From assembly GCA_030671005.1 (NCBI GenBank), contig DAOVAN010000084.1, positions 1-6,881 on the forward strand: DNA of 6,881 nucleotides, read 5' to 3'. The notes under the pieces were generated by a model that saw only the letters and a program-made list of their open reading frames with translations, did no database searches and was not told where the DNA came from. Shown piece by piece: positions 6,485 to 6,881 of this stretch. This stretch comes from Caldifarciminota bacterium. Lineage in GTDB: Bacteria > Hydrothermota > Tepidihabitantia > SM23-42. Position numbers and translations under genes: made by a program. Numbering within the stretch: position 1 is the first letter of the stretch; the number at the start of each line of letters is the position of its first letter.

Positions 6485-6580
6485 TTCTCGATGCGCCCGC
6501 CACGTTGTGGCGGCCTTACTCGAAGAGTATGTAATATTAGTGTTCGAGCGGAGGCCACCGAAGGGGGACGTAGTCGAGAA
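6485..6580. repeat. Inverted pair of REP-like hairpin units around TAATATTA
   Basis: Unit 1 (plus strand, 6485-6524) and unit 2 (minus strand, 6580-6543) have the same plan: TTCTCGA, then a C-rich to G-rich hairpin, then CTCGAA. Unit 1 contains CCGCCAC-GTT-GTGGCGG (perfect 7-base stem). Unit 2 contains CCCCC-TTC-GGTGG, with one mismatch and also a 3-base loop. In each unit the ends can pair as TTC[TC]GA with TCGAA, giving a bulged outer stem. The units face each other across 18 bases holding the palindrome TAATATTA (6532-6539). The layout resembles REP/BIME elements of enterobacteria. No RAYT transposase is in the window, and copies elsewhere in the genome cannot be seen from here. Confidence 0.55.
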
Positions 6581-6589
6581 CATGTTCTC
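6576..6589. repeat. Perfect 14-bp palindrome
   Basis: GAGAACATGTTCTC is perfectly self-complementary with no spacer and overlaps the outer edge of the REP-like pair. A further GAGAA at 6592-6596 forms a second small hairpin with the TTCTC half (TTCTC-TT-GAGAA). It may be a regulator-binding site or simply part of the repeat element. Confidence 0.5.
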
Positions 6590-6631
6590 TTGAGAAAGCG
6601 CCCAAAGCAGTGCTGTGTGCCTTTAGTAGTT

Positions 6632-6650
6632 GCCTGATTCATCAGGCTTT
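6632..6650 (+). terminator. Weak terminator-like hairpin
   Basis: GCCTGAT (6632-6638) and ATCAGGC (6641-6647) form a perfect stem (effectively six pairs around TTCA) followed by only TTT and then G. The short T tail makes it a poor intrinsic terminator, and no plus-strand gene is known upstream within the gap. It may belong to the set of short palindromes in this region. Confidence 0.25.
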
Positions 6651-6663
6651 GTGACGTCTAAAT

Positions 6664-6713
6664 GTTAACAAAACCAACGTGTCGTAGATCCTTTAGGGCC
6701 ATACTTTGTTAAC
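6664..6713. promoter_or_regulatory. GTTAACAAA inverted repeat upstream of panC
   Basis: GTTAACAAA (6664-6672) and TTTGTTAAC (6705-6713) form a perfect 9-base inverted repeat with a 32-base spacer. It ends 15 bases before the panC -35 box. The overlapping AAAACCAA (6670-6677) is also complementary to TTGGTTTT (6716-6723) in the T-rich tract that follows. It could be a two-site operator for panC, or a rightward terminator with a TTTTGG(T)7 tail that insulates panC. The choice cannot be made from sequence alone. Confidence 0.4.
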
Positions 6714-6728
6714 TTTTGGTTTTTTTGG

Positions 6729-6756
6729 TTGAATAGCACCAAATTTTGCCTATAAT
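6729..6756 (+). promoter_or_regulatory. Sigma-70 promoter of panC, predicted leaderless start
   Basis: TTGAAT (6729-6734, four of six to the -35 consensus) is followed after 16 bases by a perfect TATAAT (6751-6756). The ATG begins only five bases after the -10 box, so the expected start site (6-7 bases after it) coincides with the A or T of the ATG. There is no Shine-Dalgarno before the ATG (the preceding bases are CACCC), which agrees with a leaderless mRNA. Confidence 0.65.
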
Positions 6757-6761
6757 CACCC

Positions 6762-6881
6762 ATGCGGTTGGTTAAAAGGATCAGTCAGGCGAATAGAATA
6801 ACCGCCTCGGCTAAGAAACGAGGGAAGAGCGTCGGCCTGGTGCCCACAATGGGTTATCTGCACGAGGGACACCTGTCGCTC
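6762..6881 (+). CDS. panC: Pantothenate synthetase, N-terminal 40 residues (3' end outside window)
   Basis: The frame runs from ATG at 6762 to the window edge without a stop. Residues 24-40 (VGLVPTMGYLHEGHLSL) are the hallmark of pantothenate synthetase: PTMG at 28-31 and the HxGH nucleotide-binding motif at His34-Gly36-His37, typical of this class I aminoacyl-tRNA-synthetase-like nucleotidyltransferase fold. The preceding 23 residues match the usual short N-terminal lead, so the start is credible. The enzyme joins pantoate and beta-alanine using ATP to make pantothenate, the precursor of CoA, in the cytoplasm. Neither panB nor panD is visible upstream; they could lie beyond the right edge. 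No ribosome binding site is present and the ATG sits at the predicted transcription start, so translation is probably leaderless. Confidence 0.93.
   Translation, partial: MRLVKRISQANRITASAKKRGKSVGLVPTMGYLHEGHLSL

Larger units (their letters stand above)
6184..6728. other. Non-coding gap between the two divergent promoters
   Basis: About 545 bases lie between the two -35 boxes without a convincing gene on either strand; only short open frames with no recognisable motif are present. The left half (to about 6350) is AT-rich and carries short repeated words and an AT-only-style palindrome. The right half (about 6485-6660) is richer in G and C and holds paired hairpin units. It has no transposase remnant, tRNA, CRISPR repeat or clear riboswitch consensus. 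The individual elements are listed separately. Confidence 0.7.

Noticed and set aside
6485..6580. tRNA-like TTCGAG/CTCGAA words
   Set aside because: No acceptor stem, anticodon arm or T-arm stem can be built around them on either strand.
6578..6588. Resemblance of AGAACATGTTC to a steroid-receptor response element
   Set aside because: This is a coincidence of a short palindrome; such receptors do not exist in bacteria.
6491..6637. Open frame of 48 codons on the plus strand across the hairpin units
   Set aside because: It has no ribosome binding site, its translation is basic and low in recognisable motif, and its bases are better explained by the inverted hairpin units.

Overview
The window looks like chromosomal DNA of an anaerobic bacterium with moderate GC content. 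The main evidence is a complete four-subunit pyruvate (2-oxoacid):ferredoxin oxidoreductase operon in the order gamma-delta-alpha-beta, the layout known from Thermotoga and many archaea. Bacterial-type sigma-70 promoters, strong Shine-Dalgarno sites and the start of a bacterial-type panC point to a bacterium. The long coiled-coil protein with a YPxEYxxxIxxYFxxL tail, followed by a TPR protein, is reminiscent of uncultivated candidate-phylum bacteria (WOR-3-like or FCB-related). That placement is an impression and has not been tested.

Layout. Positions 3-2392 (+) hold the 3' part of a large Glu/Gln-rich coiled-coil protein, overlapping by 4 bases a small TPR protein that starts with a hydrophobic stretch. 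Positions 2412-6036 (-) form one unit read leftwards: porG, porD, porA, porB, then a HAD-family phosphatase. The two sets of genes converge across only 19 bases. The four por genes overlap one another by 4, 4 and 1 bases and each has its own ribosome binding site. Positions 6037-6761 are a non-coding gap of about 725 bases. Position 6762 to the end (+) is the first 40 codons of panC (pantothenate synthetase).

How the genes work together. PorGDAB is expected to interconvert pyruvate and acetyl-CoA + CO2 with ferredoxin as electron carrier. PorA and PorB supply the thiamine diphosphate site and one proximal FeS cluster, PorD carries two [4Fe-4S] clusters, and PorG is the gamma domain. The HAD enzyme is probably co-transcribed; its substrate is unknown. 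PanC makes pantothenate, the precursor of CoA, which is the co-substrate of Por. That link may be coincidental, since the two are divergently transcribed from separate promoters.

The non-coding gap is the richest part for unexplained structure. It carries two good promoters, each with a 16-base spacer and a perfect TATAAT. The panC promoter is so close to the ATG that the mRNA should be leaderless. The gap also holds a pair of inverted REP-like hairpin units around a TAATATTA centre, a perfect 14-bp palindrome, several short inverted repeats with 7-base arms, and an 8-base tandem repeat. I see no CRISPR array, tRNA, rRNA, transposase or defence system, and nothing that clearly amounts to a new multi-gene system.
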